From Parasulfuritortus sp037446165 (GTDB lineage: Bacteria; Pseudomonadota; Gammaproteobacteria; Burkholderiales; Thiobacillaceae): DNA of 17,807 nucleotides. Positions 1 to 6,828 of the stretch are shown here, in pieces. A program made the translations under genes and the position numbers. Each line of letters opens with the position of its first letter. Position 1 is the stretch's first letter. A model generated the notes under the pieces. The model searched no databases, was not told the DNA's origin, and saw nothing but the letters and a program-made list of their open reading frames with translations. Location: NCBI GenBank assembly GCA_037446165.1, contig JBBIJC010000049.1, forward strand, positions 1 through 17,807, read 5' to 3'.

Positions 1-1107
1 GAGCAGGCGCTGCGCGAGGAGCACGCCTTCCGCCTGGCAATGGAGGATTCGCTGCAAACCGGCCTGCGCGCCCGCGACCTGGAAGGCCGCATCACCTACG
101 TCAACCCGGCCTTCTGCCGCATGGTCGGCTACAGCAGGGAAGAACTGGTCGGCCAGGCGCCGCCCATGCCCTACTGGGCCGACGACAACGTCGAATCGAA
201 TCAGGCCATGAACGACCGCATCCTGGCCGGCAAGGGGCCGCGCACTGGCTACGAGATCCGGCTCAAGCGGCGCAACGGCGAGACCTTCCCGGCGCTGATC
301 CACACCACGCCGCTGATCGACGCGCAGGGCCGGCAGACCGGCTGGATGAGTTCCATCGTCGACCTGACCGAACAGAAACGGGCCGAGGAGCGCGAACGCC
401 AGCAGCAGGAACGGCTGCAGGTCACGTCGCGACTGATCGCCATGGGCGAGATGGCGTCCAGCCTGGCGCACGAACTGAACCAGCCGCTGGCCGCGATCTC
501 CAGCTACGCCACCGGTTCGCTCAACCTGATCGACTCCGGCCGGACCGATCTGCCTGAAATCCGCACCGTGCTGGCCAAGACCCAGGCCCAGGCCCAGCGC
601 GCCGGCCAGGTGATCCGCCGGATCTACGACTTCGTCCGCCGGGCCGAGCCGAAGACCGAGTCCTGCGACCTCGCTCAGCTGATCGACGAGACCGTGGCCC
701 TGGTCGAGGTCGATGCCCGGCGGCACAAGGTACGCATCACAAAGAAACTGGCCAAGGCCCTGCCGGCCATCGAGGGCGACCGGGTCCTGCTTGGCCAGGC
801 CTTGTTCAACCTGATCCGGAACGGCATCGAGGCCATGGGCGACAGCCCGGATGCCCGGCTCACGGTGCAGGCCGAGGCCGACGCGGAGCAGGTCACCCTG
901 GCCATTGCCGACCGTGGTCCCGGCATCGCGCCCGAGGTTGCGGAGTCCCTGTTCGAACCCTTCTACACCACCAAGGCAGAAGGTATGGGCATGGGCCTCA
1001 ACATCTGCCGTTCGATCGTCGAGGCGCACCAGGGCCGGCTCTGGCTGGAAGCGAACCCCGGCGGCGGCAGCGTCTTCTTCATCTCCCTGCCGAGGAACCG
1101 GGCATGA
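1..1107 (+). CDS. PAS-domain sensor histidine kinase, 5'-truncated by the window edge (FixL/TtrS/DctB-like)
   Basis: The reading frame is open from base 1, so the N-terminus lies outside the window; the ATG at 40 falls inside the PAS domain and is not the true start. Numbering from base 1, residues about 9-125 form a PAS domain (GRITYVNPAFCRMVGYS). A short charged helix follows, then a HisKA dimerisation/phosphoacceptor segment with the H box LAHELNQPLAAI (phosphorylated His at codon 157). The HATPase domain has the N box FNLIRNGIEAM (Asn at codon 274), the G1 box DRGPGIAP and the G2 box GMGMGLNICRSIV. The HELNQPL type of H box is typical of the FixL, TtrS and DctB families. Its stop overlaps the start of the next gene by 4 bp (ATGA), so it is very likely cotranscribed and paired with that regulator. 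The signal sensed cannot be told because the input region is missing. No heme-ligand claim is made for the PAS domain. Confidence 0.9.
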   Translation, partial: EQALREEHAFRLAMEDSLQTGLRARDLEGRITYVNPAFCRMVGYSREELVGQAPPMPYWADDNVESNQAMNDRILAGKGPRTGYEIRLKRRNGETFPALIHTTPLIDAQGRQTGWMSSIVDLTEQKRAEERERQQQERLQVTSRLIAMGEMASSLAHELNQPLAAISSYATGSLNLIDSGRTDLPEIRTVLAKTQAQAQRAGQVIRRIYDFVRRAEPKTESCDLAQLIDETVALVEVDARRHKVRITKKLAKALPAIEGDRVLLGQALFNLIRNGIEAMGDSPDARLTVQAEADAEQVTLAIADRGPGIAPEVAESLFEPFYTTKAEGMGMGLNICRSIVEAHQGRLWLEANPGGGSVFFISLPRNRA

Positions 1108-1700
1108 ACGGCATCGCCCATCTGGTCGACGACGACGAGGCCATCCGCGACGCCCTGGCCTGGCTGCTGCGCTCGCGCGGCGTCGAGTGCCGGGCCTGGG
1201 ACAGCGCCGAGAGTTTCCTCGCCGATTATCGCCCCGAGATGGCCGGCTGCCTGATCCTGGACATCCGGATGCGCGCCATGACCGGCGTGGAACTGTTCGA
1301 CCGGCTGCGCGAACTTGGCTGCCAGATGCCGGTCATTTTCCTGACCGGCCACGCCGACGTGCCGCAGGCGGTGCAGGTGCTCAAGAACGGCGCCTTCGAC
1401 TTCCTGGAAAAACCGTTTGACGACAACCAGCTCGCCGACCGGGTCATCGAGGCTCTCGCCCGCGACGCCGAGTGCCGCGCCAGCAATGAGGCCGGCAACG
1501 TCCGCGAGGCCCGCCTGTGCAGCCTGACTTCACGCGAACGGGAAGTGATGGACCGCATCCTGGCCGGCAAGCTGAACAAGGTCATTGCCGATGAACTGAA
1601 CATCTCGATGCGCACGGTGGAGGTCCACCGCGCGCACATTTTCGAGAAGATGGGGGTCAAGTCGGCGGTCGAGCTGGCGCGCAGATTTTCTGCCGGCTGA
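1104..1700 (+). CDS. FixJ/TtrR-family response regulator (REC + LuxR-type HTH)
   Basis: This 198-residue protein has the classic FixJ layout. The receiver domain (residues 1-120) has an acidic pocket at D9-D11, phosphoacceptor D53 (LILDIRMR), switch residue T81 (FLTGHADV) and K103 (LEKPF). A LuxR/GerE helix-turn-helix lies at about 138-196 (LTSREREVMDRILAG... and KVIADELNISMRTVEVHRA). Length and domain spacing are normal for the family. Its ATG overlaps the upstream kinase stop, so the two form a two-component pair. It is expected to be a DNA-binding transcription activator once phosphorylated. Its targets are not visible. The nearby Mbx-like operon is a candidate only by proximity, and I saw no recognisable binding site. 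Confidence 0.93.
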   Translation: MNGIAHLVDDDEAIRDALAWLLRSRGVECRAWDSAESFLADYRPEMAGCLILDIRMRAMTGVELFDRLRELGCQMPVIFLTGHADVPQAVQVLKNGAFDFLEKPFDDNQLADRVIEALARDAECRASNEAGNVREARLCSLTSREREVMDRILAGKLNKVIADELNISMRTVEVHRAHIFEKMGVKSAVELARRFSAG

Positions 1701-1705
1701 ACCGG

Positions 1706-3913
1706 TCAGGAGGTCAGTGCGGTCCGTATCTGAGCGAGGATGGCATTCGAGTCAGCCGCGAAGCGGGCAGCCATTTCATCCAGTTCCTCGCGCGGCTTGC
1801 GGATCATCAGTGCGGCCTCGAACTCGGCTGCTGGCACCTGGATGCCATGGATGCCCAGGGTGGCCGAGGTGCCCTTGATCGAATGCACCAGACGGATGGC
1901 CTCCTCGATGTCCCCGGTAGCGAGGCAGGTCAGCATCCGGGCCAGGTCCTGGCCGCGACTTTCCGAGAATTTGAGCAGCAGCCTGGCATAGGTGTCGGCC
2001 AGGCCCATCACGCATTCCAGCCCCTTGGCGGGATCCATGCTGGCCAAGCCCTCCAGCCTGGTGATGACATCGGGTTTTGCCGCCTGTCCGTCGGCATGAT
2101 CGACCGCCGGCAGGCCATGGCTGCGCTCCAGCCATTTCGAGAGCACGGCAAAGAGCATGGCTGGCCGGACTGGCTTGGGGATGAAATCGTTCATCCCGGC
2201 CTCGATGCAGTTTCGCTGATCCTCGTCGAAGACATTGGCGGTCATGGCCAGTATCGGCAGCGCATCCTTGCCGTGCAGCATGCGGATCGCACGGGTTGCC
2301 GCCACCCCGTCCAGCACGGGCATCTGCATGTCCATCAGGATCAGGTCATAGTCGCCAGCCGAGGCCATCACCACGGCCTTGCGGCCATCCTCGGCGACGT
2401 CGACCCGGAGACCGGTGCCGGCCAGCAGGGTCAGGGCAACCTCCCGGTTGATCGGGTCGTCCTCGACCAGCAATACCGAGGCGCCGGCATACCGCTCGCG
2501 CACCGTTTCCGCAGTGCTCACCTCCAGGCATCCGGCCGGGGTCGATTCGGCCGGACGACCTCGACCGAAACGGGCCTCGAACCAGAACAGGCTGCCCGAG
2601 CCGAATACGCTGCTGACTCCGGCCGTGCCGCCCATCAATTCGGCCAGGCGCCGGGTGATCGCCAGCCCGAGCCCGGTGCCGCCATGCCGGCGCGAAATCG
2701 AGCCGTCCAATTGACGGAAGGGCTGAAACAGCCCCGGCAGCATTTCGGCGGGGATGCCGATCCCGGTGTCTTCCACCTCGAACCGGATGTGCAGTGCATC
2801 GCCCAGGTCCTGCTTCAGCCTGGCGCGCAGGCTGACCGTACCCCGCTCGGTGAACTTGACCGCATTGCCGGCAAAGTTGATCAATGCCTGGCGCAGGCGC
2901 GTCGGGTCGCCCCGGACCCAATCCGGAACCCCGGCGTGATCGATGTCGAAGGTCAGACCCTTTGCCGCTGCCTGGTCGTGCAGCATCGATCTGACCTGAT
3001 CGAGCACCGCGCCGACCGGGAAGTCGATCGCCTCCAGCTCAAGCTTGCCGGCCTCGATCTTGGTCAGATCGAGTATGTCGTCGATCAGGTTGAGCAGGTG
3101 CTCGCCAGCAACATTGATCTTGTCCAGCCGATCGACCTGTACAGGCGAATCCGCCTGATTGCGCAGCACGCCGGCAAAGCCGAGGATGGCGTTCATCGGC
3201 GTCCGGATTTCATGGCTCATGTTGGCCAGGAAATCGCTCTTGACCTGCATCAGGCGCAGCGCTTCGGTACGCGCCTCCTGGAGGTCCTGCGTCCGCTCGG
3301 CGACCAGCTGTTCCAGGTGGTCCCGATGCTTGCGCAACTCGGCCTCGCTCGCGGCCAGCCGCTGCGCCACCGCCCTCACTGCATCGACCTGGTTGACGTA
3401 GCCTCTGCGTGAATACAGGGCGAACCAGGTCACCGCGACCAGGATGATCGAGTAGAACACGACGTTGGAGCCACTCCCCATCTGATCAGGCACCTTGACC
3501 AAGCCTATCCCGCCTCCCCAGAGCAGGAGCAGCAGGGTCAGTTCGCACAGGGCCGCCATCGCCAGCGCCAACCGGCTGCCGAGCAGCCAGCCGGTCAGGA
3601 TGACGATGAGCGGAAAATGGACGATGATCGGTCCTTTGAGGCCACCGGTCAGGAAGGCCAAACCGGTTGCCGTGAGGTAGTAGGTCGCGATGATGACCTG
3701 GATGGAGCGCCTGGCATTGCCGTCCCTGTATTGCAGGTAGGCGAACCCGCCCGCCGCGGCAAAGAATACATCCAGCAGGACCTCATACATCGGGAATGGC
3801 CGGGCGAAGCTGCGCCACATGGCCAGTACAAGCCCCCCCAAAACAATCAGAACCGAGGCGAGATGAGAAATCCGCTGTACCAGCGGATCGTCGTAACTCA
3901 GGTCACGAAACAT
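1706..3913 (-). CDS. Hybrid sensor histidine kinase (6-TM sensor, HisKA, HATPase_c, REC, Hpt)
   Basis: This 735-residue inner-membrane signalling protein of the BarA/ArcB-like multidomain type has an unclassified sensor. About six hydrophobic segments lie between residues 17 and 167. A coiled-coil-like linker (about 180-225) follows. HisKA carries phospho-His H234 in NMSHEIRTPMNAILGF. The HATPase has N box NFAGNAVKF, G1 EDTGIGIP and G2 GGTGLGLAI. The receiver (about 478-592) has D485/D486, phosphoacceptor D528 (LILMDMQMPVLDG) and K580. A C-terminal Hpt domain carries H677 (LVHSIKGTSATLG). All phosphorelay residues are present. The start is well constrained because a TAA stop lies directly before the ATG, although the ribosome binding site is weak. 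It converges on the FixJ-type gene with only 5 bp between stops. No dedicated output regulator for its Hpt domain is visible here. Confidence 0.93.
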   Translation of the reverse strand: MFRDLSYDDPLVQRISHLASVLIVLGGLVLAMWRSFARPFPMYEVLLDVFFAAAGGFAYLQYRDGNARRSIQVIIATYYLTATGLAFLTGGLKGPIIVHFPLIVILTGWLLGSRLALAMAALCELTLLLLLWGGGIGLVKVPDQMGSGSNVVFYSIILVAVTWFALYSRRGYVNQVDAVRAVAQRLAASEAELRKHRDHLEQLVAERTQDLQEARTEALRLMQVKSDFLANMSHEIRTPMNAILGFAGVLRNQADSPVQVDRLDKINVAGEHLLNLIDDILDLTKIEAGKLELEAIDFPVGAVLDQVRSMLHDQAAAKGLTFDIDHAGVPDWVRGDPTRLRQALINFAGNAVKFTERGTVSLRARLKQDLGDALHIRFEVEDTGIGIPAEMLPGLFQPFRQLDGSISRRHGGTGLGLAITRRLAELMGGTAGVSSVFGSGSLFWFEARFGRGRPAESTPAGCLEVSTAETVRERYAGASVLLVEDDPINREVALTLLAGTGLRVDVAEDGRKAVVMASAGDYDLILMDMQMPVLDGVAATRAIRMLHGKDALPILAMTANVFDEDQRNCIEAGMNDFIPKPVRPAMLFAVLSKWLERSHGLPAVDHADGQAAKPDVITRLEGLASMDPAKGLECVMGLADTYARLLLKFSESRGQDLARMLTCLATGDIEEAIRLVHSIKGTSATLGIHGIQVPAAEFEAALMIRKPREELDEMAARFAADSNAILAQIRTALTS

Positions 3914-3945
3914 TTATTTTTTCAGTAATCAAAAAATGACAGCGA

Positions 3946-3975
3946 ATTATTACCTTCGGCAGGTTCTTGTTTGAA
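3946..3975 (-). promoter_or_regulatory. Candidate sigma70-like promoter of the hybrid kinase gene
   Basis: On the minus strand, TTCAAA (bases 3975-3970) and AATAAT (3951-3946) are 18 bp apart. They match the -35 and -10 consensus at 4/6 and 5/6 positions. The -10 lies in the only markedly AT-rich patch of the window (about 3911-3952), and transcription from it would leave a leader of roughly 25 bases before the ATG at 3913. This is a visual match only. Confidence 0.35.
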
Positions 3976-4154
3976 GGGTGACGCCTGATATTCGGAAGAA
4001 TACCTGACTGGGTGTTTGATACCCAAGCCGCTTACAGGGTCAGTTGTTCGAGCGCTGGAAAAATCCGGCGGCAAGGTTGCTCGGCCAGGCCATCCAAATC
4101 CAGATCAAGAACCCCTGCCAGCAGAACTGACTCGGCCTGAAGGAGGTCGCCTAC

Positions 4155-4208
4155 ATGCCACTGAAAGCTTACACTTCGGTATACCTGCAACAACAACCGG
4201 ACAAGTAA
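4155..4208 (+). CDS. Possible 17-residue leader peptide ORF with a near-perfect Shine-Dalgarno
   Basis: ATG at 4155 is preceded by AAGGAGGT (4140-4147) with a 7-base spacer, a near-ideal ribosome binding site and stronger than that of the operon's first gene. It encodes MPLKAYTSVYLQQQPDK followed by TAA. The peptide ends 61 bases before the ATG of the MnhE-like gene. It has no run of a single amino acid that would point to classical attenuation, apart from three glutamines. It could be a translated leader, the tail of a decayed gene, or chance. No function is assigned. Confidence 0.3.
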   Translation: MPLKAYTSVYLQQQPDK

Positions 4209-4269
4209 CCGGCTCGGCAACAAGCTCAATGCAACAAATCAGCAATGGCCATGGATTAGTATCGTTTAC

Positions 4270-4842
4270 ATGGTCAAAACCAACCATCCAGATAGTGCAA
4301 TGAGCAACGCGACTCCCCAAGCGGCTGGACATATCGACCGGCACCCTTCGGCCGGGTCCGGCCTGACCCTGCTGGTGATGTCAGCCATCGTCTGGCTGCT
4401 GCTGACCGGCAGCCTGGCCATTCAGGAGTTGGTCGCGGGTGTTCTGGTGACGCTGGCCGTGACCCTGATTGCCTATCCCCGGAGCGGCATACTCGGCGGC
4501 GTGCGCTGGTCGGTCTTGCTACCCTGGCACATTCTGGTCTATCTCTGGGTGTTCACCCTCGCGCTGTTCAAATCCAATTTCGATGTCGCGCGCCGGGTGC
4601 TGACGCCCAGCCTGCCGATCCGGCCAGGCATCGTCCAGGTCCGCACCCATCTGACCTCCGCCCTCGGCCGCATGTTGCTGGCCAACAGCATCACCCTGAC
4701 CCCCGGCACCCTGACCATCGATGTCGAGGACGACCTGCTGACCATCCACTGGATCGACTGCCCGCCCGACATCGACCTGGAAAGCGCGACCGCCGCCATC
4801 GCCACCGATTTCGAGATCGCCCTGCAGAGGTTCGTGCGATGA
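4270..4842 (+). CDS. mnhE: MnhE/MrpE-like subunit (MbxA-like), first gene of the Mbx-like operon
   Basis: This 190-residue membrane protein is of the MnhE/MrpE family, a small subunit of Mrp Na+/H+ antiporters that is also found in Mbh and Mbx complexes. Hydrophobic segments lie at about 31-50, 52-70 and 80-100. They are followed by the family's soluble tail: ALFKSNFDVARRVL, then RTHLTSALGRMLLANSITLTPGTL (about residues 124-147), then a short beta-rich end. The start is uncertain. ATG 4270 and ATG 4300 are both in frame and neither has a good Shine-Dalgarno; starting at 4300 would trim a polar N-terminus and give a more usual length. Its last 4 bp overlap the next gene. It probably begins the long plus-strand transcript. 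Confidence 0.88.
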   Translation: MVKTNHPDSAMSNATPQAAGHIDRHPSAGSGLTLLVMSAIVWLLLTGSLAIQELVAGVLVTLAVTLIAYPRSGILGGVRWSVLLPWHILVYLWVFTLALFKSNFDVARRVLTPSLPIRPGIVQVRTHLTSALGRMLLANSITLTPGTLTIDVEDDLLTIHWIDCPPDIDLESATAAIATDFEIALQRFVR

Positions 4843-5108
4843 CCCTCGCCCAAGGCATCCAGTTCCTCGCCCTGTTCGTGTTTGCCGCAGCGACCCTGCT
4901 CGGCCTGCTGCGCTTCCTGCTCGGCCCGGCCACGCCGGATCGCTTGGTGGCGACCGACACGCTGACCGTGGTCGCCACCTCCATCCTGGTGTTCATGGCC
5001 GCGTTCCTGGATAGCGCGCTTTATCTCGACGTGGCCCTGGTCTATGGCGTGCTGGCCTTCGTCGGCGTGATCGCCCTGGCCCGCATCATCGAAACGGGAC
5101 ACAAATGA
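4839..5108 (+). CDS. mnhF: MnhF/MrpF-like subunit (MbxB-like)
   Basis: This 89-residue protein with three predicted transmembrane helices (about 5-27, 36-56, 60-82) has the MrpF signature: an RFLLGPATPDRLVATDTLT segment after the first helix, then Asp residues (D58, D64) in the later membrane region. In Mrp antiporters and in Mbh/Mbx complexes, F sits beside E and G in the cation-translocating part of the membrane arm. The start overlaps the preceding stop (ATGA) and its stop overlaps the start of the MnhG-like gene, so translation is probably coupled. Length is normal for the family. Confidence 0.92.
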   Translation: MTLAQGIQFLALFVFAAATLLGLLRFLLGPATPDRLVATDTLTVVATSILVFMAAFLDSALYLDVALVYGVLAFVGVIALARIIETGHK

Positions 5109-5404
5109 TCGATATCCTCGGCAGCCTTTTTATCCTGATCGGCGCACTGTTCTGTTTTCTCGGCGCGCTCGGCCTGATGCGCATGCCCGACGTCTACAAC
5201 CGGATCCAGACCGGCACCAAGGCGGTGACCCTGGGCGTGCTGTTCACGCTGCTGGGCGTGGGTTTCCTGCATCCGGACTGGTGGGCCAAGCTGATCGCCA
5301 TCGGCGGCTTCCTGCTGATGACCAACCCGGTCGGCTCCTCAGTGATCGCCCGCGCCCTGTACAAGGCCGGCGTGCAACCCTGGCGCGCCGAAGGAGACCG
5401 CTGA
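5105..5404 (+). CDS. mnhG: MnhG/MrpG-like subunit (MbxC-like)
   Basis: This 99-residue, three-helix membrane protein shows the MrpG hallmark in its first third: ALGLMRMPDVYNRIQTGTKA followed by VTLGV (family pattern LGxxRxPDxYxRxHAxTKxxTxG; the usual His is Gln here). A second conserved patch, LLMTNPVGSSVIARALY, lies near the C-terminus. In Mrp-type modules G packs with E and F in the membrane and takes part in Na+/H+ exchange. It overlaps the MnhF gene by 4 bp. The next gene begins 1 bp after the stop and has its ribosome binding site (AAGGAG, 5391-5396) inside this gene. Confidence 0.92.
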   Translation: MIDILGSLFILIGALFCFLGALGLMRMPDVYNRIQTGTKAVTLGVLFTLLGVGFLHPDWWAKLIAIGGFLLMTNPVGSSVIARALYKAGVQPWRAEGDR

Positions 5405-5405
5405 C

Positions 5406-5699
5406 ATGTCCTGGGCCGATCTGATCGTGCTGTTGATGGTGGTGCTGGTGCTGGCAACGGCCTTCGCCACGCTGTTCCTGCGCAACCTGCTGGGCGCCGC
5501 CGTGGCCACCACGCTGGTCTCGCTTGCCGTCTCGGTGTTCTACGTGATTCTGCGCGCGCCCGACGTCGCCCTGACCGAAGCCGCTGTCGGCGCCGGCCTG
5601 TCCGGCCTGCTGCTGGCCCTGGCGGCCAAGCGGCTTGGCTTGTGGCATATCGAGGTCCAGGAAGCCGGTCTCGACGAGCGGGGAGACGACCCATGCTGA
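5406..5699 (+). CDS. MbhD/MrpA C-terminal-like subunit (DUF4040 family; MbxD-like)
   Basis: This 97-residue membrane protein corresponds to the small domain that ends MrpA in fused antiporters and that stands alone as MbhD/MbxD in energy-converting complexes. The signature APDVALTEAAVGAGLSG lies at about residues 56-72 within the third helix; its Asp and Glu are the conserved acidic residues of the family. A good AAGGAG site with 9-base spacing supports ATG 5406. The presence of a separate D subunit, rather than a full MrpA, is one reason to place this operon with the Mbh/Mbx family rather than with ordinary Mrp antiporters. It overlaps the following gene by 7 bp. Confidence 0.9.
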   Translation: MSWADLIVLLMVVLVLATAFATLFLRNLLGAAVATTLVSLAVSVFYVILRAPDVALTEAAVGAGLSGLLLALAAKRLGLWHIEVQEAGLDERGDDPC

Positions 5700-6388
5700 C
5701 CCGCTACAGCGCGCTGATCTTCGCGGCCGGTCTGGCCTTTCTGCTGTTCGTCCTGTTCGCCGGACTGCCGCTGGGCGCGCCCGGCATGGTGGTCGGCCAG
5801 GCCGTGCTCGACCGGGCGCCGGCCGAAGTCGGCGCGGCCAACATCGTCACCGCGGTAGTGCTCGGCTATCGCGGCATCGACACCATGGGCGAACTGGCCA
5901 TCCTGTTCGCGGCGGCCACCGCCATCGGCCTGGTGCTGGGTCGCAGCCGCGGCAGCCGACACTGCCCTTCGGCGATTCAGCCCGGCGGGTTCATCCTGCG
6001 CGCCGGCAACGACATGCTGTTCCCGCTCCTGCTGGTGGTCGGCCTGTACATCATCCTGCACGGCCACCTGACCCCCGGCGGCGGCTTCCAGGGCGGCGTG
6101 GTGCTCGCCGCCGCCTTCGTCCTACCGGTACTGGCCCGGCCGACCGACATGCCCTCGCATGCGGCCATGGCCTGGATCGAGGGCCTGGCCGGCGCCGCCT
6201 TCATCCTCACCGGCCTGGCCGCACTGGCCTACGACCGCGCCTTTCTCGCACCCCTGCTGGCTACCGGCGAAATGGGCGCGCTGGTTTCGGCCGGCACCCT
6301 GCCCATCCTCTATCTCGCGGTCGGCCTCAAGGTCGGCGCAGAACTGGCCAGCCTGCTGCTGAGCCTGACCGAAGAGGGCGGCGACTGA
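5693..6388 (+). CDS. mnhB: MbhE-MbhF fusion / MnhB-like subunit (MbxF-like)
   Basis: ATG 5693 is chosen because GGGGAG lies 7 bases upstream; the longer frame from 5642 adds a basic, non-hydrophobic stretch read from the upstream gene. The protein has 231 residues. The N-terminal half (about 5-85) matches MbhE: one helix, a periplasmic loop, then AANIVTAVVLGYRGIDTMGE with conserved D63 and E67. The C-terminal half (about 100-225) matches MnhB/MbhF with the motif HLTPGGGFQGGVV (about 125-137). Both are membrane components of the antiporter-like module. In hydrogenase Mbh, E and F are separate; a single EF chain is what I recall for Mbx. Its stop overlaps the next start (TGATG). Confidence 0.9.
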   Translation: MLTRYSALIFAAGLAFLLFVLFAGLPLGAPGMVVGQAVLDRAPAEVGAANIVTAVVLGYRGIDTMGELAILFAAATAIGLVLGRSRGSRHCPSAIQPGGFILRAGNDMLFPLLLVVGLYIILHGHLTPGGGFQGGVVLAAAFVLPVLARPTDMPSHAAMAWIEGLAGAAFILTGLAALAYDRAFLAPLLATGEMGALVSAGTLPILYLAVGLKVGAELASLLLSLTEEGGD

Positions 6389-6828
6389 TGACCGAATTCA
6401 CCCTGTACACCTTTCTTGCGGCCTCGCTGGGCCTGATCGCCATCGGCATCGGTGGCGTGATCCTGTCGCGCAATCTGTTCCGCATCGTGCTGGCGCTGTC
6501 CATCGCCGAGGCCGGCGGCAACCTGCTGCTGGTGCTGATCGGCTTCCGCCACGACGCCATCGCGCCGATCATCGAACCGGGCCGGACAATGACCACGATG
6601 GTCGATTCGATCCCGCAGGCCATGGTGCTGACCTCCATCGTCATCGGTGCCGGCGTCCAGGCGCTGGCGCTGGCCTTGGCCATCCGTGCCCGGGCCAGCT
6701 ACGGCACGCTCGACATGGGCATCATGCGGGCCAGGATGGAAGCCGACATCAACCGCGTGGCGGGCGCCGAGCCGGCCGCCAGCCTGCATGCGCCAGCCCG
6801 CCCGATGCTGACGGAGCGCAAGGCATGA
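6388..6828 (+). CDS. mnhC: MnhC/NuoK-like subunit (MbxG-like)
   Basis: This 146-residue protein has three membrane helices within the first 100 residues and a hydrophilic tail of about 45 residues. The MnhC/NuoK features are LALSIAEAGGNLLLVLIG, with the conserved membrane glutamate (E41), and DSIPQAMVLTSIVIGAG, the MrpC/MbhG signature in the third helix. NuoK-type subunits contribute a glutamate to the hydrophilic axis across the membrane arm. The start ATG 6388 overlaps the previous TGA and its end overlaps the next gene by 4 bp. The basic tail is a little longer than in typical MnhC proteins. Confidence 0.92.
   Translation: MTEFTLYTFLAASLGLIAIGIGGVILSRNLFRIVLALSIAEAGGNLLLVLIGFRHDAIAPIIEPGRTMTTMVDSIPQAMVLTSIVIGAGVQALALALAIRARASYGTLDMGIMRARMEADINRVAGAEPAASLHAPARPMLTERKA

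Larger units (their letters stand above)
3914..4269. other. Divergent intergenic region upstream of the Mbx-like operon
   Basis: These 356 bp separate the hybrid kinase from the operon and are visibly less GC-rich than the genes, with an AT-rich stretch at 3911-3952. They hold the candidate kinase promoter (3946-3975) and a short ORF with a strong ribosome binding site (4155-4208). A possible hairpin, 4247-4253 pairing with 4269-4275, has seven pairs including one G-T and a 15-base loop. The operon promoter should lie here, but I found no convincing -35/-10, sigma54, or FNR-type site on the plus strand. The 95-codon frame at 4016-4303 overlaps the next gene start and lacks gene-like features. 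Confidence 0.6.

Noticed and set aside
1847..3412. 521-codon ORF antisense to the hybrid kinase
   Set aside because: Its opposite frame encodes an intact multidomain kinase with all catalytic motifs. The antisense translation is His/Gln/Gly/Arg-rich with no domain, as expected from GC-rich shadow frames.
4016..4303. Plus-strand 95-codon ORF in the intergenic region
   Set aside because: It has no ribosome binding site, a low-complexity non-family sequence, and it overlaps the start of the MnhE-like gene. The 17-codon ORF in another frame has the much better initiation signal.
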